From: Streptomyces sp. NRRL S-87 | Lineage (GTDB): Bacteria; Actinomycetota; Actinomycetes; Streptomycetales; Streptomycetaceae | Assembly (NCBI RefSeq): GCF_000719335.1 | Contig: NZ_JOGB01000053.1 | Coordinates: forward strand, 1-46,133 | Direction of reading: 5' to 3' | DNA: 46,133 nt | Shown: positions 1 to 6,688 of the stretch, piece by piece | How positions within the stretch are numbered: position 1 is the first letter of the stretch | Layout: each line of letters begins with the position of its first letter | Program-made: the position numbers and the translations under genes | The notes under the pieces: generated by a model | Told to the model about the DNA's origin: nothing | Databases searched by the model: none | Seen by the model: the letters and a program-made list of their open reading frames with translations, nothing else

Positions 1-15
1 GTGGGTCCCCTCGGC

Positions 16-170
16 GCTTGACAGGGGAGGCCTGCAGGCCTCCCCCAGCTACCGCTGGGAGGTACCCCCAGCGGCAGGCCCACCCCAGGGGCTTTGGGGG
101 CTCCGCCCCTGGCCTTCGGCCACCCTCGGCCCGGGCCTGCCTCCGGACCAGCCTGCCACCCCTGTCAAGC
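16..170. repeat. MITE-like or REP-like palindromic intergenic element
   Basis: The left end reads GCTTGACAGGGGAGGC (16-31). The right end (155-170) is its reverse complement with one mismatch in 16. Inside are a perfect 22-bp palindrome at 24-45 (arm GGGGAGGCCTG), a second dyad with arms CCGCTGGG/CCCAGCGG at about 52-74, and a third with arms CCAGGGG/CCCCTGG at about 85-114. No transposase and no clear target-site duplication are visible. Hairpin-dense intergenic repeats of this kind are common in Streptomyces; whether this one is mobile is inference. Confidence 0.6.
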
Positions 171-188
171 ACCTCCCCCACACACCAC

Positions 189-275
189 GGGGCGGCACTC
201 TCGTGAGACGGTGACCCGGGGCTGCGCTGACGAGTGGGTGTCGGGGTGGCACTCCCGCGAGTTCGTTGACCCGGG
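189..275. repeat. imperfect direct repeat, two copies
   Basis: Copy 1 (189-220) and copy 2 (243-275) share the pattern GGGGYGGCACTC, then YCGYGAG, then GTGACCCGGG or TTGACCCGGG. Each carries a short dyad, CTC-nCGn-GAG. The period is about 54 bp. Function is unknown. The GGCACTC start recalls the CIRCE heat-shock operator but the second CIRCE half-site is absent. Confidence 0.4.
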
Positions 276-323
276 TCCTGGGCCGCGCCCGTCGGCCGGC
301 GGTTCACGGCCGGGCGCTCCGCG

Positions 324-1190
324 TCACGCGTCGTAGGCCGTGGAACGGCTGACGTCCTCCCAGGCGTTCAACTCCGCGCGCTCCGCGTCCGCGTGGGCGC
401 GGATCGCGTCCACGGCGTCGTCGCCCAGCGCCAGGCGCAGCGGGGTGTGGTCGGCGTCCAGCGCGGTCAGGATGGCCTCGGCGGCCCGGACCGGGTCGCC
501 GGGCTGGGTGCCGTCGGAGTCCGCCAGACCCGTGCGGACGCCGCCGACCGTGTCCTCGTACGCCGGCAGGACCGTGGCGGTGCTCCGGAGCGCGCCGGCT
601 CCGGCGAAGCCGGTGCGGAAGGCGCCCGGTTCGACGATGAGGCACGTGATGCCGTGCGCGGCGACCTCGCCGGCCAGCGCCTCGGTCAGTCCTTCGAGGG
701 CGAACTTGGTGGCCGAGTACGCGCCCACGCCCGGGAACGACAACCGCCCGCCCATGCTGCTCATCTGCACCACCGCACCCGACTTCTGCGCCCGCATGTG
801 CGGCAGCACGGCCCGCACCAGGGCGGCCGGGCCGAAGAAGTGCAGGTCCATCAGGTCGCGCAGTTCGGCGTCCGAGGTCTCCTCGACCGCGCCGACCAGG
901 CCCCGGCCGGCGTTGTTGACCAGTACGTCGATCCGCCCGAAGCGGTCGACGACCTCGGCGACCACCTCCGCGGCGCGGGCCGTGTCGGCGACGTCCAGGG
1001 CCACCGGCACCAGCCGTCCGGCGTGTGCGGCGGCGTCGTCCGCGAGGGCGGCGGGGCGGCGCACCGCCGCGACGACGGTGTCGCCGGCGGCGAGGGCGGC
1101 CTCGGCGAGCGTGCGGCCGAAGCCGGACGAGGCGCCGGTGATCAGCCAGATCCGGTCGCCGGGCGTCGTCGGCGTGTCCTGCGCGGGCAT
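324..1190 (-). CDS. SDR family NAD(P)-dependent oxidoreductase
   Basis: A 288-residue short-chain dehydrogenase/reductase, the usual length for a classical SDR. The cofactor motif TGASSGFG is at residues 18-25, the structural NNAG at 92-95, a conserved Ser near 144, and the catalytic pair YSATK at 158-162. The Arg-containing beta2 region (AAVRRP) suggests NADP(H), an inference. The start at 1190 is preferred over an in-frame start 42 nt upstream because CCAGGAGG lies at ideal spacing before 1190. The gene stands alone, with a GNAT gene upstream on the same strand about 130 nt away. The substrate cannot be read from the sequence; relatives are usually annotated only as oxidoreductase/SDR. Confidence 0.9.
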   Translation of the reverse strand: MPAQDTPTTPGDRIWLITGASSGFGRTLAEAALAAGDTVVAAVRRPAALADDAAAHAGRLVPVALDVADTARAAEVVAEVVDRFGRIDVLVNNAGRGLVGAVEETSDAELRDLMDLHFFGPAALVRAVLPHMRAQKSGAVVQMSSMGGRLSFPGVGAYSATKFALEGLTEALAGEVAAHGITCLIVEPGAFRTGFAGAGALRSTATVLPAYEDTVGGVRTGLADSDGTQPGDPVRAAEAILTALDADHTPLRLALGDDAVDAIRAHADAERAELNAWEDVSRSTAYDA

Positions 1191-1317
1191 GGGTGTCCTC
1201 CTGGGTCGGCCGGGTCGCGCCTGTGCGGGCATTGTCGGTCACCGCGGGGGCGCCGGCGGGTTTCTCCGTGCACAGTCAGGAGCCCCTCGGAGTACGAGAT
1301 TGCCCGGCGGGCGCGGC

Positions 1318-1869
1318 TCAGGGCGGGGCGAGGAGCATCAGGACCTCGTCCCGGGTGTCGTCCGGGGCGAGCCGGAGCGCCGCGGGCCAGCGCCCGGCCT
1401 CGCGCCAGCCGAGGCGCCCGTAGAACGACTCCAGCCCCTCACCGCCGCGGGCCGCGAGTCGGAGTTGCTCCAGGCCGAGTTCGTCCCTGGCCAGCCTGCG
1501 CAGCTCGGTCATGAGCGCCGTGCCGATGCCGCGGCCGCGGTGGGCGGGGCGGGTCTGGAGGTGGTGCACCGTCCCCCAGTGCCCGACGAGCCGGTACGGA
1601 TCGCGACGCAGCAGCACCCAGCCCGCGAGCTCCCCGCCGACCCTCGCGGTGACGAGGTGCCCGCGGCCGGGCGCGAGTCCGCCGATGATCCCGTCCGCGA
1701 CCGGACCCACCTCGTCGGCCGAGACCGGCGGGAACGGGAAGCCTGCGGCCCCGCCCGCGTTGGTGACGGCCACCCAGCAGTCCACGAGCTCCCCGCGCAG
1801 CCGCGCCCCGACCTGCTCCGGGTCGCTCACCCGGGCCAGCGCGGGCGGGCCCGTCCGTGCGTACGTCAT
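1318..1869 (-). CDS. GNAT family N-acetyltransferase
   Basis: A 183-residue GNAT fold protein. The acetyl-CoA pyrophosphate-binding motif A is at residues 107-120 (RPAHRGRGIGTALM), preceded by the beta4 strand HWGTVHHLQT and followed by a C-terminal FYGRLGW segment typical of the family (motif B region). The ATG is 4 nt after the stop of the upstream WXG100-like gene, so the two are probably co-transcribed and translationally coupled. The acceptor substrate is unknown. The first ~70 residues are less typical and may shape acceptor specificity. Confidence 0.87.
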   Translation of the reverse strand: MTYARTGPPALARVSDPEQVGARLRGELVDCWVAVTNAGGAAGFPFPPVSADEVGPVADGIIGGLAPGRGHLVTARVGGELAGWVLLRRDPYRLVGHWGTVHHLQTRPAHRGRGIGTALMTELRRLARDELGLEQLRLAARGGEGLESFYGRLGWREAGRWPAALRLAPDDTRDEVLMLLAPP

Positions 1870-1873
1870 GCGG

Positions 1874-2425
1874 TCAGTTGCCGCCGGTCTGCTCGACGAG
1901 GTCGTTCAGGGACCCGATCCGCCCCGTGGTCTTGAGCTTCTCGCCCGTGTCCGACCAGGTCCGCCCGATGTCCTTGGCGGCCTTCTCGGCGGACTCCGTG
2001 CTGTAGTCGGGCTTGTACGCGTCGGCCGAGAAGATGTCGCCCCAGGACTTCTGCTCGATGTCGTCCTCGTTCGCGTGCGGGTTGCCGTACAGCGCGTTGG
2101 CGCCGACCTTCAGGGCCCCCGGGATGTACTGGTCCTCCTCCCACAGCGCTCCGGCGGCGATGCCGAGTTCCGCGGCGAGTACGCCGGCGTCCTGGACCAG
2201 GGCCCGTACGCCCCACTCCCACCGCTCGCAGAAGTCCTCGAACGCACCGGCCACGTCCGCGTGCCCGGCCTCCATGCCGGTCATCGCCAGGGACGAGAAG
2301 CCGGCGCCCATCGACGCGCCGCCGGCCGTGCCGGTCTCACGCAGCCCGGCCACCGCGCCGCGCAGGCCCGTGGTGATGTTCCGGACCGCCTCCGGGTCCA
2401 TGGCCAGGTCCTTGTCGCGGCCCAC
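1874..2425 (-). CDS. WXG100/ESX-like hypothetical protein
   Basis: 183 residues with no signal peptide or membrane helix. The N-terminal half is predicted helical and carries FEDFCERWEWGVRALVQD near residues 62-79, a segment I recognise from a Streptomyces family found near type VII secretion (WXG100-like) proteins. The C-terminal half is polar, with DDIEQKSWGDIFSADAYKPDYS, followed by a helical AEKAAKDIGRTWSD segment. GTG start with GGAGG 6 nt upstream. It overlaps no other gene and sits immediately before the GNAT gene. No other ESX components are in the window, so secretion is inference. The 275 nt between this gene and the next gene on the plus strand show no convincing further CDS. Confidence 0.75.
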   Translation of the reverse strand: MGRDKDLAMDPEAVRNITTGLRGAVAGLRETGTAGGASMGAGFSSLAMTGMEAGHADVAGAFEDFCERWEWGVRALVQDAGVLAAELGIAAGALWEEDQYIPGALKVGANALYGNPHANEDDIEQKSWGDIFSADAYKPDYSTESAEKAAKDIGRTWSDTGEKLKTTGRIGSLNDLVEQTGGN

Positions 2426-2700
2426 CGGTCACCTCCGCAATGTCGAGATCGGGATCCCCCGCACCGCGGGCCACGTTGTCCGCCGCCGCCGACGGGGCCG
2501 CCGGGCGGGTGCGGGGCGAGAGGCAGCCCGCAGGCGCCGGGCGCACAATCGAAGGACGAACGCAATGACCACGGCCGCCGCGCGGACGTGCCCGTCGCCC
2601 CGACGCCCCGTCGCGCCGACGCACCCGTCACTCCGGCGGCGCGGGGCACCGGAACGGCCGGTACCGGCCTTCCCCCGCCCCTCAGTCCTTGGGGGACGCC

Positions 2701-3849
2701 ATGGATCTCGGCTTCCTGAAACCGCTCTTCACCCGGCAGGGCCCCTGGGCCTCCGTGTACATCGAGACCACCCGCGCGACCGAGGACGCGCAGAAGATCC
2801 AGCAGTTGCGCGAGCGCGCCCTCGCCTCCCAGCTGATCGACGCGGACGTGGACGGCTACACGGTCCGGGCGATCATGAACCACCTCCTGCAGGAGCCGGT
2901 CTCCGGCGCCCCGCCCGGCCGGGCCCTGTTCGCCGCCGGCGCCGAGGTGGTGCTGGACGTCCCGCTGGCCCGGCCGCCGGCAGCGACCGACGCGAGCTGG
3001 TCGATCCTGCCGCACGTGGCGCCGTTGGCCGTCCTGAAGGGCGACCAACCGGACTGTCTGATCGCCTTCATCGACCGCACGGGAGCCGACCTGGAACTGT
3101 GCGACGACCGGCAGCGGCGGCGCCTCGGCGAGGCCCGGGGCCGGGCCTGGCAGGACCGCGGCCACCGCGGCACGCCCGAGGACCGCCACGAGTGGCACTA
3201 CCGGCACAAGGTGGAGAACGCCTGGGAGGAGACCGCCGGCATCATCGCCGCCGAGCTCGCCCGCCGGATGCCCGAGACCGGCGCCGGGCTGATCGTCCTG
3301 GCCGGCGACGCGCGCGAGCGCCACGCCGTGCACCACCGGCTTCCCGAGCGGGTGCGGGCGGTGACGGTGGAGATCGACGGCGGCGGCCGTGCCCGCGGCA
3401 CCTCGGAGGACGTCCTGGACCGGCAGATCCGACAGGCCCGCGAGAAGTTCGCCCGGGACCGCCTCGACAGCGCCCTGGACCGGTTCCGCACCGGTCGCGG
3501 CCGCCCCGGCGAGCACCGTGAGTCCACCGTCGACACCGGCCCCGGGGAGGCGGCCGAGGGCATGCCGGCCGTGCTGGACGCCGTCCGCACCCACCAGGCG
3601 GCCACCCTGCTGCTCACCCCGGGCGGTGCCGACGCCGGACGCGAGGTGTGGATCGGCCCGGGGGCCGACGAGGTCGCCGTGCAACGCGGCCAGGCCAAGG
3701 CCATGGGCGTCGCCAAGCCCGAGCGGGCGCGGGCGGACGACGCCCTGCTGCGTTCGGCCGCGGCGGCCGGCTGCGAGGTGCTCGTGGTCCCCGAGGGTGT
3801 CGCGGGTCCCGCCGGTGGCCTGGGCGCCGTACTCCGCTGGACCATGTGA
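2701..3849 (+). CDS. Vms1/Rv2629-like protein (bacterial eRF1-fold family 2)
   Basis: 382 residues, soluble. The opening MDLGFLKPLFTRQGPWASVYIET matches in style the actinobacterial Rv2629-like family, now grouped as bacterial archaeo-eukaryotic release factor (baeRF) family 2 or Vms1/Ankzf1-type peptidyl-tRNA hydrolase-like proteins. Further family-like segments are LPHVAPLAVLKGDQPDCLIAF, the basic NAWEETAGIIAAEL region and a C-terminal release-factor-like domain ending in CEVLVVPEGVAGPAGGLGAVLRW. In mycobacteria Rv2629 is linked to dormancy; ribosome rescue is plausible but unproven for this subfamily. ATG at 2701 has GGGGGA just upstream and is preferred to an in-frame TTG at 2689. Confidence 0.8.
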   Translation: MDLGFLKPLFTRQGPWASVYIETTRATEDAQKIQQLRERALASQLIDADVDGYTVRAIMNHLLQEPVSGAPPGRALFAAGAEVVLDVPLARPPAATDASWSILPHVAPLAVLKGDQPDCLIAFIDRTGADLELCDDRQRRRLGEARGRAWQDRGHRGTPEDRHEWHYRHKVENAWEETAGIIAAELARRMPETGAGLIVLAGDARERHAVHHRLPERVRAVTVEIDGGGRARGTSEDVLDRQIRQAREKFARDRLDSALDRFRTGRGRPGEHRESTVDTGPGEAAEGMPAVLDAVRTHQAATLLLTPGGADAGREVWIGPGADEVAVQRGQAKAMGVAKPERARADDALLRSAAAAGCEVLVVPEGVAGPAGGLGAVLRWTM

Positions 3850-3881
3850 GGGACTGGGCCGGGCGCATCGCGCCGCGCCCG

Positions 3882-3911
3882 CGGATGCGCCACCCGTCGG
3901 TTGCGCATCCG
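3882..3911. terminator. hairpin between convergent genes
   Basis: A 9-bp perfect inverted repeat (CGGATGCGC at 3882-3890, GCGCATCCG at 3903-3911) with a 12-nt loop. It lies between the stop of the Vms1-like gene (3849) and the stop of the LysE gene (4010), which converge, so it probably terminates both. No U-tract is seen, which is usual for streptomycetes. Confidence 0.55.
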
Positions 3912-4009
3912 GGGGCGCCCGCCTCTCGATCGCGCGTCGCCGAGGTGCCCGACTCCGAGGTGCGCGACGCCGGTGCCCCCGATCCCGAGGCCGCCCCGCC
4001 GGAACGGCC

Positions 4010-4705
4010 CTAGGTGGCGGCGGCCGTGCGCAGGCCCAGGGTGACGAGCACGGCCGCGGTGCCGCGGGCCAGGGCCACCCTCGCGCGCGGGCGGCGCAGC
4101 AGGGCGGTCGCCGGCCCCACCAGGCCCGCCCAGAGGCCCAGCCACGCGACCATGAGGGCGGCGTGCGCGGAGGCCAGCACCAGCGCCTGGCCGGCGAACG
4201 GCCGCCCGGGTGCCACGAACTGGGGCACCAGCGTCAGGTAGATCGAGGCCGCCTTGGGGTTGAGGACGTTCCCCAACAGCGCCTGTGCGTAAGGTGAGTT
4301 CCCGCCCCGCACCGGTCGCGGGAGGCGCGGGTGCCGGGACCGGGCCCGGGCGGGTGCCGGCGCCTGGGCGCAGGCCCGGGCGGATCCGACGGCGTGCGCC
4401 GCGCGGGTGGCGCCGTACCAGGTCCACAGGCCCAGCCCGACCAGGTAGCAGGCGCCCGCCAGCCGTACCGCCGCGAAGGCCCGGCCGGAGCTCGCCACCA
4501 GGGCGGACAGACCGGCCGCGGCCAGGCCCGCGTGCACGTACAGGCCCGTCACCGTCCCCAGCGCCACCGGTACGGCCCGCCGCCGCCCGCCCTCCGACAC
4601 GTGCCGGACCAGGAGGGCGAGGCTCGCGCCGGGCGTGGCGACCAGGGGCAGGAGTGCGGCCAGGAACCCCGCGACCGCGTACGGGTCCGCGCCCGCCGCG
4701 CTCAC
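4010..4705 (-). CDS. LysE/RhtB family exporter
   Basis: A 231-residue integral membrane protein with about six hydrophobic segments. The N-terminal block ALLPLVATPGASLALLVRHVSEGGRR matches the LysE signature (PGP/PGA-x-L), and LLGNVLNPKAASIYLTLVPQFVAPG at mid-length is the conserved NPK segment of LysE/RhtB amino-acid and metabolite exporters. The loop before it (Ala/Pro/Arg-rich) is longer than usual. GTG start at 4705 overlaps the stop of the upstream phosphoesterase by 4 nt (GTGA), so translation should be coupled. The substrate is unknown; the family exports amino acids such as lysine, homoserine or threonine. Confidence 0.88.
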   Translation of the reverse strand: MSAAGADPYAVAGFLAALLPLVATPGASLALLVRHVSEGGRRRAVPVALGTVTGLYVHAGLAAAGLSALVASSGRAFAAVRLAGACYLVGLGLWTWYGATRAAHAVGSARACAQAPAPARARSRHPRLPRPVRGGNSPYAQALLGNVLNPKAASIYLTLVPQFVAPGRPFAGQALVLASAHAALMVAWLGLWAGLVGPATALLRRPRARVALARGTAAVLVTLGLRTAAAT

Positions 4706-5451
4706 GGCACCACGCGGTAGTGCGTGGTCAGCCGGCCCTCCTCGTCCAGGACGTGGTACGCGAGGCCGGGTGGCTGCTCGCGGTCGGCCACCCCTTGGCC
4801 CGCGTCCTCCCACGGCAGCCGCAGGGTCCACGTGACGGCGGGGCCGACCAGCAGCGGGCGGCCGGCGAAGGTCGACGCGGCGGCCGTGTGCGCGTGGCCC
4901 GTCAGGACGGCGGCCACCGCCGGGTGGCCGTCGAGCAGGCCGGCCAGCCGCTCGGGCCGTTCGAGCAGGTAGCGGTCCGGGAGCGGGTGGTGCAGGAGCA
5001 CCGGCGGCTGGTGGAAGGCGAGCAGCGCACGGGTGCCCCGGGCGAGTCCGCCGAGCGTCGCGTCGATCCAGGCGACGGTCTCGTCGTCGAGCAGGCCGTG
5101 GTCCTCGCCGGGCACGGTGCTGTCGACCATCAGGACGGCGGTGTCGCCGATCCGGTGCACGCGGTTGACCGGCCCCCCGGCGGGCTCCTCGCCCAGCAGG
5201 GCCTTGCGGTACGCCGACCGCGCGTCGTGGTTGCCGGGACAGGTCAGCACGGGGAACGGGGCGTCCAGCAGCCGGGCCGCCTCCTCGTACTCCGCCTCGG
5301 CGCCGTGGTCCGCGATGTCGCCGGTGACCAGCAGCGCGTCGACCGGTCGGGGCAGGGCCCGCAGGTGGTCCATGACGCGCGCGGTCCGCTCGGTGGCCCG
5401 TGCGGTGCCGTCCAGGTGCAGGTCGCTGATCTGAGCGAGCAGCAGAGACAA
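4702..5451 (-). CDS. metallophosphoesterase, class III cyclic nucleotide phosphodiesterase-like
   Basis: 249 residues with the complete calcineurin-like metal set: D10-x-H12 (ISDLHLDG), GD at 44-45 (TGDIADHG), GNHD at 73-76, H147 (LAFHQPP) and GHAH at 185-188. The order and spacing fit CpdA/Rv0805-type cAMP phosphodiesterases; substrate is inferred. The start is probably TTG at 5451: the DLH motif begins at residue 10, and no in-frame ATG or GTG lies upstream. GGGGGAG sits only 2 nt before it, so a CTG a few codons on or leaderless translation is possible. The operator-like dyad at 5461-5486 lies directly upstream, and the LysE gene follows in the same operon. Confidence 0.85.
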   Translation of the reverse strand: MSLLLAQISDLHLDGTARATERTARVMDHLRALPRPVDALLVTGDIADHGAEAEYEEAARLLDAPFPVLTCPGNHDARSAYRKALLGEEPAGGPVNRVHRIGDTAVLMVDSTVPGEDHGLLDDETVAWIDATLGGLARGTRALLAFHQPPVLLHHPLPDRYLLERPERLAGLLDGHPAVAAVLTGHAHTAAASTFAGRPLLVGPAVTWTLRLPWEDAGQGVADREQPPGLAYHVLDEEGRLTTHYRVVP

Positions 5452-5460
5452 CTCTCCCCC

Positions 5461-5486
5461 TAATGGAAAACAAGTGTTTACCGTTA
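5461..5486. promoter_or_regulatory. 26-bp dyad, candidate operator in divergent promoter region
   Basis: Left half TAATGGAAAACA (5461-5472), centre AG, right half TGTTTACCGTTA (5475-5486); 10 of 12 positions are complementary. It is a rare A/T-rich patch in very GC-rich surroundings, 10 nt from the phosphoesterase start and about 120 nt from the CGNR regulator start. A plus-strand -10-like TAGACT is at 5501-5506. Divergent placement next to a regulator suggests autoregulation and control of the phosphoesterase-LysE operon; this is inference. Confidence 0.6.
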
Positions 5487-5606
5487 GCGATCACGACCCT
5501 AGACTGATCACCCGGGCGGCCGCAAGGAAGGGCCGGCCCGCCCGGCGGGTGCCGGGAGCGAGCGGGGCGGCCCCGGAGGGCCGCGGGAGAGGTGGGGTGA
5601 GGGGCC

Positions 5607-6281
5607 GTGGAGCGGTGGCTGGCACTGGAGCTGGCGGGTACGGTCCGCCACGACGGCGACGGCGGGGTGGCCGACGACCTGGACACGGTCGAGGGCCTGG
5701 CCCTCTGGCTCGCCGGCCGGCCCGAACTCGCCGCCGCCGCACCGGCGGCGGACGAGCGGCTGCGCTCCGAGGTCGTCGCCCTGCGGCAGGCGGTACGGGC
5801 CCTGTTCGCGCGCGCGGTCCAGCCGGCCCCGCCGAGCCGCGCGGACGCCCACCGGCTGCTGCCGCTCGGGGAGGCGCTGGACCGGCTCAACGCGGCGGCC
5901 GCCAGGGAACCCGTCGTCCCCCGGTTGAGCTGGCCCGCCGAGGCGCCGCCCGAGGCGCGCCTCGTACCCGTGCACGCCGCCCCGGAGGCGGCGGGGCCGG
6001 GGGTTCCGGCGGGCGCGACGGCGCCGGGCGGGTCGGGGCGGGCGGTCGGCGCGGCGCACGCCGCGGACTCCGGCGCGGTGGTCGCCGAGCTGGCCCGCGC
6101 GGCGATCGCGTTCCTCTCCGGCCCCCGGAGCGGACAGCTGCGGTCCTGCCAGGCGCCCCGCTGCGTGCGCTACTTCCTCCAGAGCCACGGCCGGCAGGCC
6201 TGGTGCAAGCCCTCGTGCGGCAACCGGGCCCGGGTCGCCCGGCACGCCGAACGCCGGCGCTCGGGCCAGCCTCCGACGTGA
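5607..6281 (+). CDS. CGNR zinc finger / ABATE domain transcriptional regulator
   Basis: 224 residues. The N-terminal part (about 1-110) resembles the ABATE putative ligand-binding domain (DTVEGLALWLAGRPEL, then LRSEVVALRQAVRALF). The C-terminal ~45 residues form the CGNR zinc finger: LRSCQAPRC, then the YFLQSHGRQAWC segment, then CGNRARVARHAERRR, giving four Cys ligands and a basic DNA-binding helix. The middle (about 125-150) is an Ala/Gly/Pro linker. GTG start at 5607 with a GGTGAGG-like site. Divergent from the phosphoesterase-LysE pair with a dyad between them, so those genes are its likely targets. The stop codon lies inside a 14-bp tandem repeat. Confidence 0.85.
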   Translation: MERWLALELAGTVRHDGDGGVADDLDTVEGLALWLAGRPELAAAAPAADERLRSEVVALRQAVRALFARAVQPAPPSRADAHRLLPLGEALDRLNAAAAREPVVPRLSWPAEAPPEARLVPVHAAPEAAGPGVPAGATAPGGSGRAVGAAHAADSGAVVAELARAAIAFLSGPRSGQLRSCQAPRCVRYFLQSHGRQAWCKPSCGNRARVARHAERRRSGQPPT

Positions 6282-6329
6282 CGGCTTCGACGTGACGGCT
6301 GCGACGTGACGCCGTCGACGTGACGCGAC
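6274..6329. repeat. 14-bp tandem repeat over the CGNR gene stop codon
   Basis: Four head-to-tail copies of CGACGTGACGGCTN begin at 6274, 6288, 6302 and 6316; the third and fourth have diverged at the 3' end. Each contains TGA. Since 14 is not a multiple of three, the copies put stop codons in all three plus-strand frames. The first copy supplies the real stop of the CGNR gene (6279-6281). Confidence 0.8.
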
Positions 6330-6433
6330 GTTCCGGCGGCCCGCCCGCGCGGTGGGGCCGGGGGTGCGGCCCGCGGACGCGTTCCCGGCGCGCCACGGCG
6401 CGCGGAGCGGGTGCCACCGGGATACTCCCGCTC

Positions 6434-6688
6434 ATGGCAGAGACGTTTGAGCACAGGCCCGCGGTGTGGACCGCGGCCCGGCTGCGCGAAGCACTGGCGG
6501 AGCTCCCCGCGGACACCCCGATCCACATCGGCGTCGCCGACGCCCCCGGTGACTTCGACGAGTACGGCGACTACGTGCTCGTGGCCGCCGAACCCGTCGA
6601 GATCGACCTCGCGGACGAGGCGACGGAGGTCCGGTTCACCCTCTTCGCCGACGCCCGGGCCGGCGTCTACTTCGCCGACCTGGACTGA
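6434..6688 (+). CDS. DUF6225-like small protein
   Basis: 84 residues, acidic, no signal or membrane segment. The sequence VWTAARLREALAELPADTPIHIGVADAPGDFDEYGDYVLVAA resembles a small actinobacterial family of unknown function that I recall as DUF6225. ATG at 6434 is chosen because the upstream in-frame extension is Arg/Gly-rich and lacks coding character. No strong Shine-Dalgarno is seen. Its last 22 nt overlap the 3' end of the convergent hydrolase gene. Family assignment is from memory. Confidence 0.7.
   Translation: MAETFEHRPAVWTAARLREALAELPADTPIHIGVADAPGDFDEYGDYVLVAAEPVEIDLADEATEVRFTLFADARAGVYFADLD

Larger units (their letters stand above)
1..323. other. gene-free left edge
   Basis: No ORF here has a convincing start, codon bias or domain. 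The short ORFs on both strands are Arg/Pro/Gly-rich, which is typical of out-of-frame reading in high-GC DNA. The stretch holds the inverted-repeat-bounded element at 16-170 and an imperfect direct repeat at 189-275, both listed separately. It lies 3' of the SDR gene that ends at 324 on the minus strand. Confidence 0.7.

Noticed and set aside
189..275. CIRCE-like (HrcA) operator
   Set aside because: GGCACTC is present but the second half GAGTGC and the 9-bp spacer are not.
1191..1232. Extended start of the SDR protein at 1232
   Set aside because: The ATG at 1190 has CCAGGAGG at good spacing; the longer N-terminus is low-complexity Arg/Pro sequence.
2426..2700. Short minus-strand ORF (2337-2624) as a gene
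   Set aside because: Arg/Pro-rich, overlaps the ESX-like gene out of frame and lacks a ribosome site.
4010..5890. Long minus-strand ORF spanning the LysE and phosphoesterase region
   Set aside because: Only the part from 4705 down has LysE features; the rest is a Pro/Arg-rich shadow of the phosphoesterase and CGNR genes.
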